A DNA stretch of 64,000 nt, taken from the NCBI GenBank assembly GCA_022457065.1, contig JAJGBQ010000001.1:620001-684000 (forward strand), in the 5' to 3' direction. Shown one piece after another: positions 33,320-44,869 of the stretch; the stretch's first letter is position 1, and each line of letters starts with the position of its first letter. The position numbers were made by a program, and so were the translations under genes. Source of the DNA: Curvularia sp. ZM96 (Eukaryota; Ascomycota; Dothideomycetes; Pleosporales; Pleosporaceae). The notes below the pieces were generated by a model. The model did no database searches, was not told where the DNA came from, and saw only the letters and a program-made list of their open reading frames with translations.

Positions 33320-34630
33320 ATGTCAAAATCTGCGCTTGTTTTTGGCGCCTCTGGCGTAACAGGTTTGTAAACGCACTGCGTAGGTCGCACAGAAATGCTG
33401 ATATATATACCACGAAACAGGATGGGCTTTTGTCAATGAGATACTCACCGACTATCCTAAAAAGGGTATCTGGAAGCGCGTCCACGCACTTTCGAATCGC
33501 CCGATTACACTATCTCAGGCGCAATGGCCAGAGGATCCTCGCCTAAACATGGTCCCGGGTATCGACTTGCTTGCCCATAGCCAAGAAAGCCTCGAGAAAG
33601 AGTTGGAGAAACGAATTCCTGATATCGCGGAGGTAACGCATGTGTACTATGTCGCATACAAAGCGGGTATGGATGTAAAGAAAGAGATGGATGACGCGCT
33701 GGAAATGTTCTCAAAAGCCGTGAAAGCTGTTGACAAGCTCTGCCCGGTCCTGGAGTTTATCGTGTTACAGATTGGAACCAAGATATGTCCGTCTTCACCT
33801 TCAAATATGTGGTGTGACATAAACTTACTATGGCAGATGGTTGTCACCTTCTCGCCGTACTCCCGTGGTACGATGAAGCTGCAGAACCTGGTACTACGGC
33901 ACCCCCTCTTCCCCCAGCTCCACATTCCGAGTCCGAACCGCGTATACCAAGCCCGTTTGCCGAAATGCTGTTCTACCACACGCAAATAGACTTTATCACC
34001 GAATACGCTAAAGACAAGAAATGGAGTTTCATCGAAACTCGGCCTGACATCATTGTCGGCTTTGTCCCAAATCAAAATTACTACTCTCTGGGCACATCCC
34101 TGGGAATCTTTTTAAGTCTGTGGAAGGAAGTCCACGGAGAAGGCGCCAAATGCCCGTTTCCTGGCACACCTCAAACCCGCAAAGCTTTGAGCAGTGACAG
34201 CAGCAGCGACATGATTGCGCGTCAAACGATACATCTCACTCTTTCTCCCTCTACCCCCAAGGGTGCTGCCTACAATGTCTCCGATTCCAGAACGCCACAA
34301 AATTGGGAGACGAAGTGGCCAATCATCTGTTCCTACTTCAACCTCGAGGCCACAGAGCCCCTTGACGAACCCATCGACATGCGCAAGTTCATCAATGACA
34401 ACATGGACACATGGTTAGCTATGGAGAAGAAATACGGGCTGCAGAGCGGGCATGTTGATGGTGGTCGAGGAATGCAGATCTCCGAGCATCTACTGATGAC
34501 CAAGTTCGATTTTGACAGGCAGCTGGATATGACCAAGGTGTATAGCACAGGGTTTACGGAGGAGAGAGGGCCGAAAGAGTCATGGTGGAAGGTATTTGAT
34601 AGGATGCGCAAGGCGAAAATCATTCCGTAA
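33320..34630 (+). CDS. PRISE-like SDR (progesterone 5-beta-reductase/iridoid synthase family)
   Basis: Three exons (33320-33362, 33421-33786, 33837-34630), introns of 58 and 50 bases, 400 residues. The N-terminal ALVFGASGVTGWAFVNEIL gives the family's GxxGxxG-W cofactor loop, formed only after intron 1 is removed. Downstream are VHALSNRP, VTHVYYVAYK, LEFIVLQIGTKIYGCHLL (joined over intron 2), FYHTQIDFI and RPDIIVGFVP, all typical of the extended PRISE branch of SDRs. Known members reduce C=C bonds of enones and related carbonyls with NADPH. It is divergent from the Baeyer-Villiger gene, so an enone-to-ketone step feeding that enzyme is plausible. The precise substrate cannot be read. Confidence 0.83.
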
Positions 34631-34712
34631 ATTCAACCCATGATAGTGTCAATTTCCACATTCAGTGCGCAGGAAAGCCTTGATCTCTAGATTGCTTCCT
34701 CTTTAGTGCAGC

Positions 34713-34835
34713 TTAGGAAGGCACCTTGCGTGCATCCTCAAAAGCCTCCATGTATGCCTTCCAATTCTCATCGGTCTCGTTCAATCGGTACTCAATGTCT
34801 GCCTGATCAACAGCCTCCTATTTCTGGACATACTG
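34713..34835 (-). pseudogene. Coding remnant with in-frame TAG, unrecognised
   Basis: The minus strand reads QYVQK, a TAG at 34820-34818, then EAVDQADIEYRLNETDENWK and AYMEAFEDARKVPS before a TAA at 34715-34713. The residue mix is convincingly protein-like, yet nothing continues it upstream. The stop is consistent with a CAG changed to TAG. It looks like the 3' end of a lost gene; I do not recognise the family. Confidence 0.45.
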
Positions 34836-35043
34836 TAAGGGTGTAGATAGTGCGAGACCACAGTACTTGTTAGAGTGGACGATAGTAGATCGGTCACTGC
34901 AGCGGTCACCAAGAGAAGAGAGGGATATAGGTAGAAAGTTGTATTCTAGTCATAGACAAAGTTAAAGAGTAGACAGCTCATGCTATCGTGAGGTGGATGT
35001 CCTGTCTCTAACTACTATAAAAGCCTCATATACTATCCATTTC

Positions 35044-36800
35044 CTAGTCACCTGACCAGTCACGCTGTGCACTGGCACAATACTTCCGGCAGATCGCATT
35101 GGTCAATACCCACGCTCCAAGCTCTTGAAAGCTAACGTGTTGCCCGTTGTACAGTTTTTTGTTGTCATAAACAAACTCGGTCCATTTACCATTTGCGATG
35201 TCCCGCTGGATGTGTTCGCCGTACTGCATGATATAGCTGCCGAGATCAAGGGATTTCGAAAGGCCACCTCGGAGGCACCTTCTGTGAATTGCGGCCAGTG
35301 TTCATTGCTTACCTGTGATATTGAGTGTCCCAAGCGTTCTTGTAAGCGGATGAAGGTTTGATAGAAAGCCAGTATACTTCCTTGCTGTCGCTGCCCATGA
35401 TAGGCATGCAAGCCAGAAACGTCATGCGTTGTGAGGCCTGGGTCCTGTGCTCCACCTGTATCTCACTGGAGGCCGATTCTCCCTGTCCCAAGGGCGATTC
35501 CAAGCAGTCGGGGAAAGAGGCATATGCGGGGCCAGAATAACCAGGCTACGTTCGCAGTATGCAGCAACGTTTGCGCAGTCTGGCTCATCCTTGAAGATGC
35601 ATGTGAACCGATCTGCTGGATGATAGAGCGTATTATACAGCTCAGACTTCGCCTTCTTTCGCGCGATAAGCTTGACCTGAGCTTCTGTGACAGGTGTTCC
35701 ACCATAGGCATTTGATTCAGTGAGACTGGCAGCCAAGGCTGCTTCCCAGGTGTCATGCCTCTGGGTGGCCGGATCAAAAACAATGCCATGGCTATCGCAC
35801 GCGGCCGTGAACATGCGAATGATGGGTACAACAGATCTGCATGATACGGCTTCACTGGTGGGTGGAATAGAGACGGTATATCCTGGCGATCATCAGGGAA
35901 CTCGCGGGCAAGCTTCGGTTTTTTTAGTGCTCCAGCTGGAGAAAGAGGGTGAAGCGACGACGTTGTTCCAGTGCTAAGTCCCGTGTATCTCATTGTCGGG
36001 CCCCCTTTGGAGTGGACTGCCTCAACCCTAAAGTTTGGTGGAACAAAACCATATTTGAGGACTGTGTCTTTGATCGCTTGGTGAGCGTCAGATCTCAAAA
36101 CCAGTGGTGTTTCTCCCTTGCTCAACATAGGAAGATCGCTGGGAACATAACGACGAGGGGCCGCCATGACTTCAAAGTAATGCCGTGGGCAAAAGTAACA
36201 CTCCGTTCGCTGAGCGCTTTCCGGCCAGTGGACTCAAATATAGCGCGTGATATGCCGTGCATGGTGACGGCAACGTTCATGTTGCCAATTTTATAGCCCT
36301 CCACTTCTAGTATCGATGTATCAGGTGGATGTGTCGTACAGGTCGTCAGGGGTGCAATTATGGTCGTTGAGCATGTCGTATATAGGCCAGCTTCGATGAT
36401 CTCCCGAACAATCATCTCCTGGAACGCCATGCTTCTCAGCGACATGAACAAGCTTCCTATCGCAGGCGTAGATCGAGAGGCTCGAGGCAGATACGCGATG
36501 AGCTTATATGAAGATAAGGGGCGCTTCAATCCCTTAGGCTCTTACCACAGCGCAGAGCATGTACATGCATGCCTGCTTCATACCGAACGTCGTCGGTGTG
36601 CGTGACTGTCCCAACGATCTCAAATCCATATTCCGGTGGTTTGGGAGCCGCATGTGGTGCAAGGCCGAATGGCTTCCGGTCTTGTAAGTTCGCCCATTGC
36701 GCTTCCGAGCCGGCAAAGATGTCGCATAGTACATCGAGTATAAAGAACACCGCTGTAGTGCTTGTAAAAGCGCCGGTGGCAGTGTGGGTGGTGAGTTTAT
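35044..36800 (-). pseudogene. Unrecognised gene, probably decayed
   Basis: Protein-like segments follow one another on the minus strand but do not join cleanly. They are 36800-36553 (FAGSEAQWANLQDRKPFGLA, PPEYGFEIVGTVTH), a good acceptor near 36472 opening SLFMSLRSMAFQEMIVREII, 36167-35850 (YVPSDLPMLSKGETPLVLRS), 35814-35480 (ACDSHGIVFDPATQRHDTWE) and 35380-35044 (YIMQYGEHIQRDIANGKWTE, QELGAWVLTNAICRKYC). At least two joins (near 36160 and 35830) need a one- or two-base shift with no room for an intron. It may be a frameshifted pseudogene or a gene with exons I could not resolve. No known domain was recognised and no function is proposed. Confidence 0.4.
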
Positions 36801-37623
36801 AGAAAAATATATGAGCGGTATAGAGCTGATGGGAAAAGGCGAGTATATAAGGGTTGCTGAAAGATATATATGTGTGGCAAGAAGTAACTAAGCGAGCAAC
36901 AAACGGAGGTGAGGGTAGAATTTAAAAGATAGCGGCGAAAGTGGCGTGAGTAGAGCGGAGGTGAAGGTGAGAGTAGGCTACCACAGTGGGCGATTTCTGC
37001 TTTACATGTGACTTGGAGCGTTCGCTCCTCCCAGCATGACCTGAGGCGGACACATACAGTATCGAAATGACGTCACTCAAACTAAGATAACTGCGTTTGT
37101 TGTCTCCCCAGTGGCCTTGACATCCTTGGCTGTACTGGCAAACGGCCCAGCTTTATCGTATGAGCAAGGCTGTGGCAGCTAGTTACATCTAGCTCAGTGA
37201 AGAATGCTCTAGAACAAACAAACAAGTTCTAGGTTGAAAATTGTACTACGTGTTTGGAAGAAGAGAGAGCCGGTATCTAGGTTTGCTTGTAGCTTGGAAA
37301 GCATAGGCTGAGGTGAGGATCTAGCTTTGATAATCATCTCCAAGGCGATCCGTTAGACTCGACGGAGGTCTAATTAAATTGGTTGTCTTGGGATAAATAT
37401 AAAGCTAGTTACTATGACCTTTTGTATCAGTTGATACTGTAGTTTATACTGGAACTGGAATTGTTCATGTGTAACGAAATTGGAAAATTAAACTAGATAA
37501 ACATGGCGTCGTGGCATATACATCGTCTCGTCGTGAGCGTCATACATAAAGCGCGTGGGCGTCGTATCCGAAGAAGAAAAATCTATCAAAAGGTGACCGT
37601 TAATCGTCCAATCATCGTCATCA
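36801..37623. other. Gene-free gap at the accessory/core border
   Basis: About 820 AT-rich bases with no coding frame. It marks the change from the gene-poor accessory part on the left to the denser, conserved part on the right. Confidence 0.4.
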
Positions 37624-39866
37624 TCATCTCTCAATCTCAATAATAGTGTCTCTGCTCTTCGACCCCGGTTTCACTTTATCCACCTCGTCGGAACTCTTCT
37701 CGTCAGCCAAAGCCCCCATTCGCATGAGCCCACTCTCCCTTCCCTCACCCATCCTTTGTACCATGCGCTGGATGTTCGGATGGCTCGGTTGCGGCCGCTG
37801 ACTCAGGCGCCGCGCCTGAACATGGTGATTTATTCCCAATCTCGCACGCATAGCCTCTTCAGTAGTCAAGGAACGATGAACAGGGGTGCGTGGTGGCACA
37901 TTTTCGTTGTCTGGCAGTTTCTCCTTTTTGTTCTTTTTGGGGCGAATGAAGCGCCAGAGCTCCTTTGTCTTTTGCGCCCAGATGCTGTAGCCGTATTTCG
38001 TAGACAGGAAGCCGATGATGCTGAAGAATGGGATGCAGATGGCTGCTAAAACAATGCCGAAGTTTACGAAATTTGCCCTCTCGGGCATGTTGGTCATGCC
38101 GAAGATGGAGGTGACGAAGGTGAGGGGCTGGTGGATGTATTAGTAGGCTAGTTTGGTCGCGCTTGCAGGTTTGTGTTCATGTAGGGAACTTACCATGAAG
38201 AAAAGGTTAACAATGGTGAGGACCTTGATGTTGTAGCCTTGGTGTACAGTAACATCTGCTAGTTCAACAGACTTTCTCGACTCTTGGATGCTAGTACCTG
38301 AGAAGAGTTGTTCCTGAAGTGTTTCAATCTCGTGTCGCCTTTCGTTATTTTCAGCTATAATTGTTCGGAGCTCTTTCATCTCCCGCTCAAACTGTAGCCT
38401 CAACAAGCGCAACCGCCGTTTCCAATGCTCATTCCGTGGAGACTCTTCAAACAACGGCCACAGCATCTTGTTCGTGCCTTCCCAGATGTCTTCGGTGAAC
38501 GTGTCTTCGAAAGCGTCGATCATGGATTTGATGCTATTATTGACATTGCCTAAGGTCTGGTGGGCGTAAAAGTAACGGCGCGTCCAGGTAAAGTCCTTAT
38601 CTTCGAAAAGACGGTTTCGTCGCAGGTCCTCATCAAACAAAAAGCCTAGTGGTGGAGTAACAAGTTCAGTGATGCGCTTGTATATCTCATCATATCTCTT
38701 TCGCGCGTCCCGATATTCTGTCAGTAGCGCATGTAAGAAGGCCTCGGCGCCGTTGAGAAATTTGTGTCCAGTTTCAAACGTATAAGGTGTGCCATGTGCT
38801 TTAGGTAGAGTAAATTAGTATTTTGGATCTTGTATTGGTTCTCAGCTACCTGTGATAACATACCGGGCTGTGATTTCCAATCAGGAAAGCACTCGAGTTG
38901 TAGAACCTGCCATGGGCTCCATACATTTGCGACATGCCCAAACCGAGTTTTGGCTCGTCTGCCCCGATTGCGGATGCGGCGGGGGTTCTCGTCATGAAAG
39001 ACTAGTGCGACGATGGCGCTACATCGGGCCAAGGGTATGTGATGCTCACCATCCCCACTACTGACACTGTCAGCGCGCTGCCATTGCATTGGTTTGCAAT
39101 CCTCTCCAATGATTGTGTAGTACTCGAAGTTGAAGTAAAAAGACTTCTGGTGCCTGGGGTCTTCGTCAAAGGCCCGGAACATGTGCGCGGAAGAGGCTTC
39201 TGTCTCAACGAGTCTTTGGAAGAGTTCATCCATATCGAAAGCTTTATGCAAAGTCAGATGTAAGGCACCGAACAAGATCGGTGAAGGTTCACGCGCAATA
39301 GTGATACGTCCGACGATGACTTCGTCCTCGTGCTTAGCAACCTCTTTCAGCGATTCCCAGATTTGGTTTGCATTGGACATGTCGTTGTCGGGACTGGCGA
39401 CTTCAACCAACTGGGGCAGTCCATTACGGCCCACATTGTAGACTTGGAAATGCGAGTAATGGCTGCGATCTTCTGCTGCACTGGAGTCCTGGTGAAACAG
39501 ATGGGGTTGTTTTGCAAGCTTGACGGGATCAGCGAGAACAGGTGCTAAGATCTCTCTGCCGTGCACGTTCCAGGAATGATTTCTGAGATGTTCGCGAAGG
39601 TGTTCGTGGTCGAACGAGTGGGTTGGAAGCTCGTCCTGAACAAAGAAATCATCTTCGTCGTCGTCGCTGTCATCTGAAAGGGTTGAAGTGTCGGCGAAGA
39701 CAGCGTCGCCACCGAGTCGCGTGGAGGAGCGACGGAGGCGGGAAGCATCCGATTGAGATGGTTTGAAGATATCATTGGTTACCGACAAGCTGTTGAGTAG
39801 TGCGTCGTGGGAGCGCTGGAGCGTCTCGAGCTGCTGTTTCAGCACTTCAAGCTCTGTGTTTGCCAT
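37624..39866 (-). CDS. CorA-like Mg2+/divalent cation transporter family protein
   Basis: Three exons (39866-38864, 38798-38194, 38127-37624), introns of 65 and 66 bases, 703 residues. A long cytosolic N-terminus with an acidic run (SDDSDDDEDDFF) leads to a helical part (REMKELRTIIAENNERRHEI) like the CorA stalk. Two membrane spans close to the C-terminus follow: VLTIVNLFFMPLTFVTSIFG and FGIVLAAICIPFFSIIGFLS. Between them lies FGMTNMPE. The canonical CorA selectivity loop is GMN; here GMT-N replaces it, as is common in the divergent fungal branch, so Mg2+ transport itself is not assured. The tail is basic and disordered. Splicing of intron 2 builds the first membrane span. Confidence 0.85.
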
Positions 39867-40619
39867 GTGTATGTATGTCCTGTCGCTATGTGAAGGGGCA
39901 TCGAGGAGGCAGTTGGCAGAGATCGCGATTCTCAAGCTTCCAGCTTATGGCGCCCAGAATTGGTGATTCCTGTCTTGGCCCCCACCCGCCTTGCAGATGG
40001 CCCAGCCTTCCACCAAGCGGCCGAACACACCATCCAATGTCCATCAAAGCTGGTGTGGAGCAGGCGCAGGAGCCGCATTCATCAGAGGGGCTTTTGTCAT
40101 AGAGCATGTGTCGAATGTGATGATGTGCAAGTTAAATGCCCATGATGCTGCTCACCGCCCTTTTCCGGCGTGCCAAGCCTCTCGACAATCCGGTGGAGGC
40201 CTGATACAGAAGCGAGGGTTCGACCAACCTGTCCGACAACTGTGCGCTGTATGCAAAGTGAAGTGGCTGGTTACCGCCTCCTCCATGACGACTGGGTGGC
40301 GAAGGATGCGCCAAGACTCTCGTGGATGCGTGTTCAGCTCTCCGCCCTGGCGTGCCAAACTCAACATCGCTTGCGAATGTATAGATGACATGTGTCTATA
40401 ATGCCCGCGCCCACTGGGATACCAAAGCAAATTGTATAGGCAAAGATGGGTGCCAGGGCCGATATACCAGGGACGGACCTGGGTTGTCCGCTCATGCTCA
40501 TTGGTGCTCGCTTATCTCAGTATCCGTTTTTCGGAGTGAAGATGCCATTCTCCCAATTTGTGTCACCGCTTTCCTCGTACTCGTCAACAGCCATACTCGA
40601 CAGGCATTGAGAAGCAGAA
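39867..40619. other. Divergent intergenic region
   Basis: About 750 bases between the CorA-like gene and the amidohydrolase. Several overlapping short frames occur here in a GC-rich context, but none has motif or splice support. Confidence 0.4.
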
Positions 40620-42554
40620 ATGTCCTCCATCAATGCTTACTACTGGCTGTTTCTGCCAATAGCTTTGGCAGCCCTTGTCTATCAGTTTGGACCACAGGGC
40701 TTCGTTAGCGAACAGTATTGCTACAAGTCTGTCAGAACACTATCTTCCGAACGACCACACGCCCATTGTTTTACTGTCCACAATGGCAAATTCTCAAGCG
40801 TATACTCGGGTGATGCTGCGTCTGAAGACACCAAGGAAGCTCGTACAGGATACGTGAGTTCCCTGTTCAAATTGTCACTTTAGCTAGATCCTTTCCGATC
40901 TTTTGATCTGATTGACTACCAGGTTTATCCAGGCTTTTGGGACGGGCACGGGCATCTGATACAGTTCGGAGAGTCTCTAGACTCTGTGAGCTTATTTGGT
41001 GCGAGCTCAATGGCTGAGATCCAGCAAAGACTACTCGAATACAAGACAAAACGTCCTGAAAAGGGTACAGCCCACGAATGGCTTAGAGGCGTGGGCTGGG
41101 ATCAAGCATATTTCAGACGCTGGCCAACCTCTGTAAGTGTTTGGAGAAAATAGTAGCCGGGCAATTGCAAGTGTCCGAGATTGCTGCCATTATATCAGGT
41201 GGTTACAGTTAGAGTTGGTCCGAGTTTTACTAATACCCATTGCAGCCAGATCTAGAGATATCCCAGAGTTTTCAAGACCTCTATGTAATGTTGGATCGAG
41301 TAGACGTTCACTGTATCTGGGTTTCCGACAAAGTGCTTGATCTTCTCCCATCTCCACTACCAGACGTGCCTGGAGGTGAGGTACCTGCCAAGGGCGTGTT
41401 CTGCGACAACGCCATGGACATTGTTCTCGAACACTATCCAAAGCCTGGAAAAGAACGAAAGACCAAGTTCGTTAAAGCTGCAATGGCCGAGTTGAACCAG
41501 CATGGTATTGTGGGAATGCATGACGCCGGAGTTATTCCGGAAGATCTCAAGCTGTATCAAGAACTCGCAAACGACGAGGACTGGACTGTGAGGGTCAACG
41601 CTATGCTTGAATGCCCTGTGAGGAATACAGTGTGCTTAGAGACAGTGGAGAAGGTCAGTATGCCAAATGGCAAGTTCCAGGTAAAGAGCGTGAAGCTTTT
41701 CGCAGGTACGTTTGCCATCGCTCCCAATAAGAGAAATATACTCATGTGACAAAGACGGAGCATTGGGCAGCTGGGGCAGCGCAATGATCGAGCCTTATAG
41801 CGACAAACCGACATCTTCAGGCTCACTTCTTGTGAATGCAACGACGCTGTCACAAGTCACTCATGATTGGATGTTGGCTGGATACCAGGTCAATATCCAT
41901 GCAATCGGTGACCTTGCCAATCGACTGGCTGTTGATGCATTTGAAGCCGCCTTGAAAAAGCTGTGTCCCGACACTAGCCCCCACGAATGTCAGCTACGCC
42001 GTCGACTAAGAATTGAGCATGCCCAAATTATCCATCCGGATGATCAGCTCAGAATGTCACAGCTGGGAATAATTCCGTCCATACAACCTACCCATGCGAC
42101 CTCAGATATGGGTTATGCAGAGAGCAGGCTCGGTCTTCAACGTACAAGAGATGAGGCGTATCGCATGCGCTCGCTGTTACCCCTTCATCCAGTCTTGGGA
42201 AGTGATTTTCCAGTAGAACCCGCCAGCATCCTCGAGGGCATATACGCAGCTGTCACGCGACGTAGCCCACTAACAGGTCTGGACCCGAAAGGTGGCAAAG
42301 ATGGCTGGTATCCTGAAGAGACTTTGAGCTTTGACCAAGCTTTGGAGGGCTTCACTATAAACCCTGCATACGCTGCATTTCTTGAGAACGAATCCGGTAA
42401 GATTGAAGTGGGAGCGTTTGCGGACTGGGTTGTTTTCGATGAAGAATTGGAAACCATGGACGTAGAGGCATTACGGAAAGCGACAGTGAAAGAAACGTGG
42501 GTTGGGGGCAAACGGGTTTATCAAAGGTCCAGCGACAAGGATGTTCCTCAGTAG
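40620..42554 (+). CDS. Membrane-anchored amidohydrolase family protein (YtcJ-like)
   Basis: Four exons (40620-40853, 40923-41132, 41246-41705, 41755-42554), introns of 69, 113 and 49 bases, 567 residues. An N-terminal hydrophobic segment (AYYWLFLPIALAALVYQFG) is probably a signal anchor. The metal-dependent hydrolase pattern is clear: DGHGH gives the HxH at the end of strand 1, then HDAG, NIHAIGD (His), RIEHAQ (His), and GSDFPVEP with the catalytic Asp. The C-terminal LSFDQALEGFTINPAYAAFL and GKIEVGAFADWVVFDEE are typical of the amidohydrolase 3 branch (imidazolonepropionase/formamidase-like). All introns preserve the frame. The exact substrate is not predictable for this group. Confidence 0.9.
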
Positions 42555-43167
42555 AGTTGTCACGGCCAGCACTATCCAGGAATCTCCTTGACCTCCACGC
42601 CTGGAGTGACATCTTTAGGCCGCCCGAACGCATCACGCTTCTTGGCATGTCTGGCGGCTCTGGCGGCTTTATGAAATTCTCCAGTTCAAATATGCTCTAG
42701 ACTAACAATAGAAGCATCAAAAGGATCTTCGTTTGCTCTCCATATGCTCTTCCCGACTGCGAGACCGGAAGCTACATCCTATCACATGTTTGTATTTGCC
42801 CCAGTACATAATAAACCCCACGCCTCACTTTCGTATTCAGCATAGATCCCACGTATTTTGCGGCCCTTCCCTAGTGCAGTCTAAATATCCCACATGTCCA
42901 TCACGGTACTTATGTTTGTGCAACCAACCAGACAGCTTGTAATACTGCTTAGTACCTACAACATGTGCCTCATGCGGGAAAAGTTTTACTAGTCGGCGCC
43001 CACGCGCCACAAGCCCCTCGTGTGGGTGCCTGGCGTTTGACAGTAGAACATAAGAGTGTCAACAAGTAGAGTCTTTGCCGTCTTAGCTACTTCTCGGGAC
43101 TACAAAGTACATTCCCAATATTGTCCCGATACGAAATACTTACGAATCTTACTACAAGACACTAAAA
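42555..43167. other. Intergenic
   Basis: About 610 bases; nothing beyond the untranslated ends of the flanking genes is seen. Confidence 0.4.
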
Positions 43168-44310
43168 ATGGCGACCACGAAACAAACTTCGACCACAAAC
43201 CCATCCAAGGCAAGTGCCACTCTCGAGGCTCTGGCCGTGACCCCTCCCGCGACGCCGAGTACTCTAAGTTCATCCGTGCACCAACTCCTTTCGGAAATCA
43301 GAGATATCCACACAAAGCTCAGTGAGCTATCGTCACTAGCTCCTTCGGAACAAGTCAACACCCTGTTGACCCGCCTCGTGAATCTGTGTGTGGTCCCTTA
43401 CAGCACCGAGTTCACGACGTACTTTTTCAAGGTATCGGGTGTAGAACAGCTGTGCGACAAACTACGCCCGATATGCTCAGCAGCTGAAGGGGAACTAGAA
43501 AAGCACTGGGCGGAACGTATGTTGAGTAGGTAACCCTTTTTCTCTCATTTCACTTGGTGTCATCTTTCCCTCAGTTCCTAAGAAGTCGTATTGCCCATAA
43601 CAAAACAGCCTACTGAAGCTCCAGCAAGACAACATCAATCAGCATTCCTCTTCCATAGATATCCTCCAGTCATTCCCTTACTACAACAACTATGTCGATC
43701 TCTCGCGGCTGGAGGCTTCCCTCATAAACGCTTTCCTCCCCTCACCACCCACTGCGATCGCCTTCCTTGGCTCGGGCCCTCTGCCGTTGACATCTATCTG
43801 CTTCCTCTCGCACTATCCCTCCGCCCACATCCACAACATCGACCGCGACGCCACTGCCCTCCGCCTCAGCACCGCTCTATGTCGTAAACTGGGCCTCGAC
43901 GAGCGTATGAGCTTTACCAACGAGGATGTGACCCACGAGGACCTGCCTTCCGAGGCTTCTTGGACAAAATCCCAGGTAGTCTTCTTAGCGGCATTGGTTG
44001 GAACCGACACGAAGTCTAAATTGGAGATTTTGCGCGATCTGACGGCGAGGTTGCAGCCGGGGTGTTTGGTTGTTGCAAGGAGTGCTCGAGGTATGAGGGG
44101 TGTGCTTTATCCGGTGAGTCGTGGAATTTTATCCAGATCTACAGAGGCAGAGAAGTTCTGTGTAGTTGAGTTGACTAACCTGTGGCAAATACCTAGATTC
44201 TTCAGCTTTCGGAGGATTTGCAGGCGGTCGGACTCGAGATACTGGCTGAACTCCATCCGTGGACGACGGTTGTAAATTCAGCTATTGTACTTCGTGTGAA
44301 GGAGAGGTAA
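43168..44310 (+). CDS. Nicotianamine synthase family protein
   Basis: Three exons (43168-43529, 43609-44113, 44197-44310), introns of 79 and 83 bases, 326 residues. The N-terminal helical part (LLSEIRDIHTKLSELSSLAP, then LVNLCV and LEKHWAERML) and the Rossmann part (AIAFLGSGPLPLTSICFL, HNIDRDATALRLS, VFLAALVG, GCLVVARSARGMRGVLYP) follow the nicotianamine synthase order, including the GSG loop and the IDRD acidic residue that binds S-adenosylmethionine. In plants the enzyme condenses three SAM molecules into the metal chelator nicotianamine; fungal members are known but sparse. No targeting sequence is evident. The product in this organism is unproven. Confidence 0.87.
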
Positions 44311-44869
44311 AAATATCGCGGCAATGATGGGTTTTACGTAGCGTTGCTGAACTGTAACGGCAAACAAGTCCCTAAAAATTTCTCAAAAAAGGGTCTGATC
44401 AGGTTGAAAAATTAAGATGGGAAGCAGGAGGCGAAGTGAATTATGATATGTGGTATTGTAGGATAAACAGGACCATGAAAAAAGTTGGCGTCAGTCGCGT
44501 GTCTAAGATGCTTGAGTAGCTACCAAGTCACTTACCAACTTGACACTTGAAGTGCCTTTTCCCCTATGTGTATACAATACTGAGACAAATACAGTTGTTT
44601 TTCAAGCTTGTTCTCATTATCTACGCACAATCACATTAACGTATCCTATCTAAGAAGACATATGAAATAAGGGGGTATCCAAGGTACAGTCCGCCAACGT
44701 GCTCCGCCTCTCTACCAAACCATCTGAACCTAATAGCCCAGTCGACAAAGTCACTATATACAACCCGAGAATAGCCAGCCCGCTGATTTCCCAGAACGTT
44801 TTCGGCCGTTATAAAACAAAGGAATATATATACACACACATGCAGAGGTAGGTGCAAGAAACGACGTTA
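44311..44869. other. Convergent intergenic gap
   Basis: About 560 bases between convergent genes; AT-rich and without coding signal. Confidence 0.4.
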
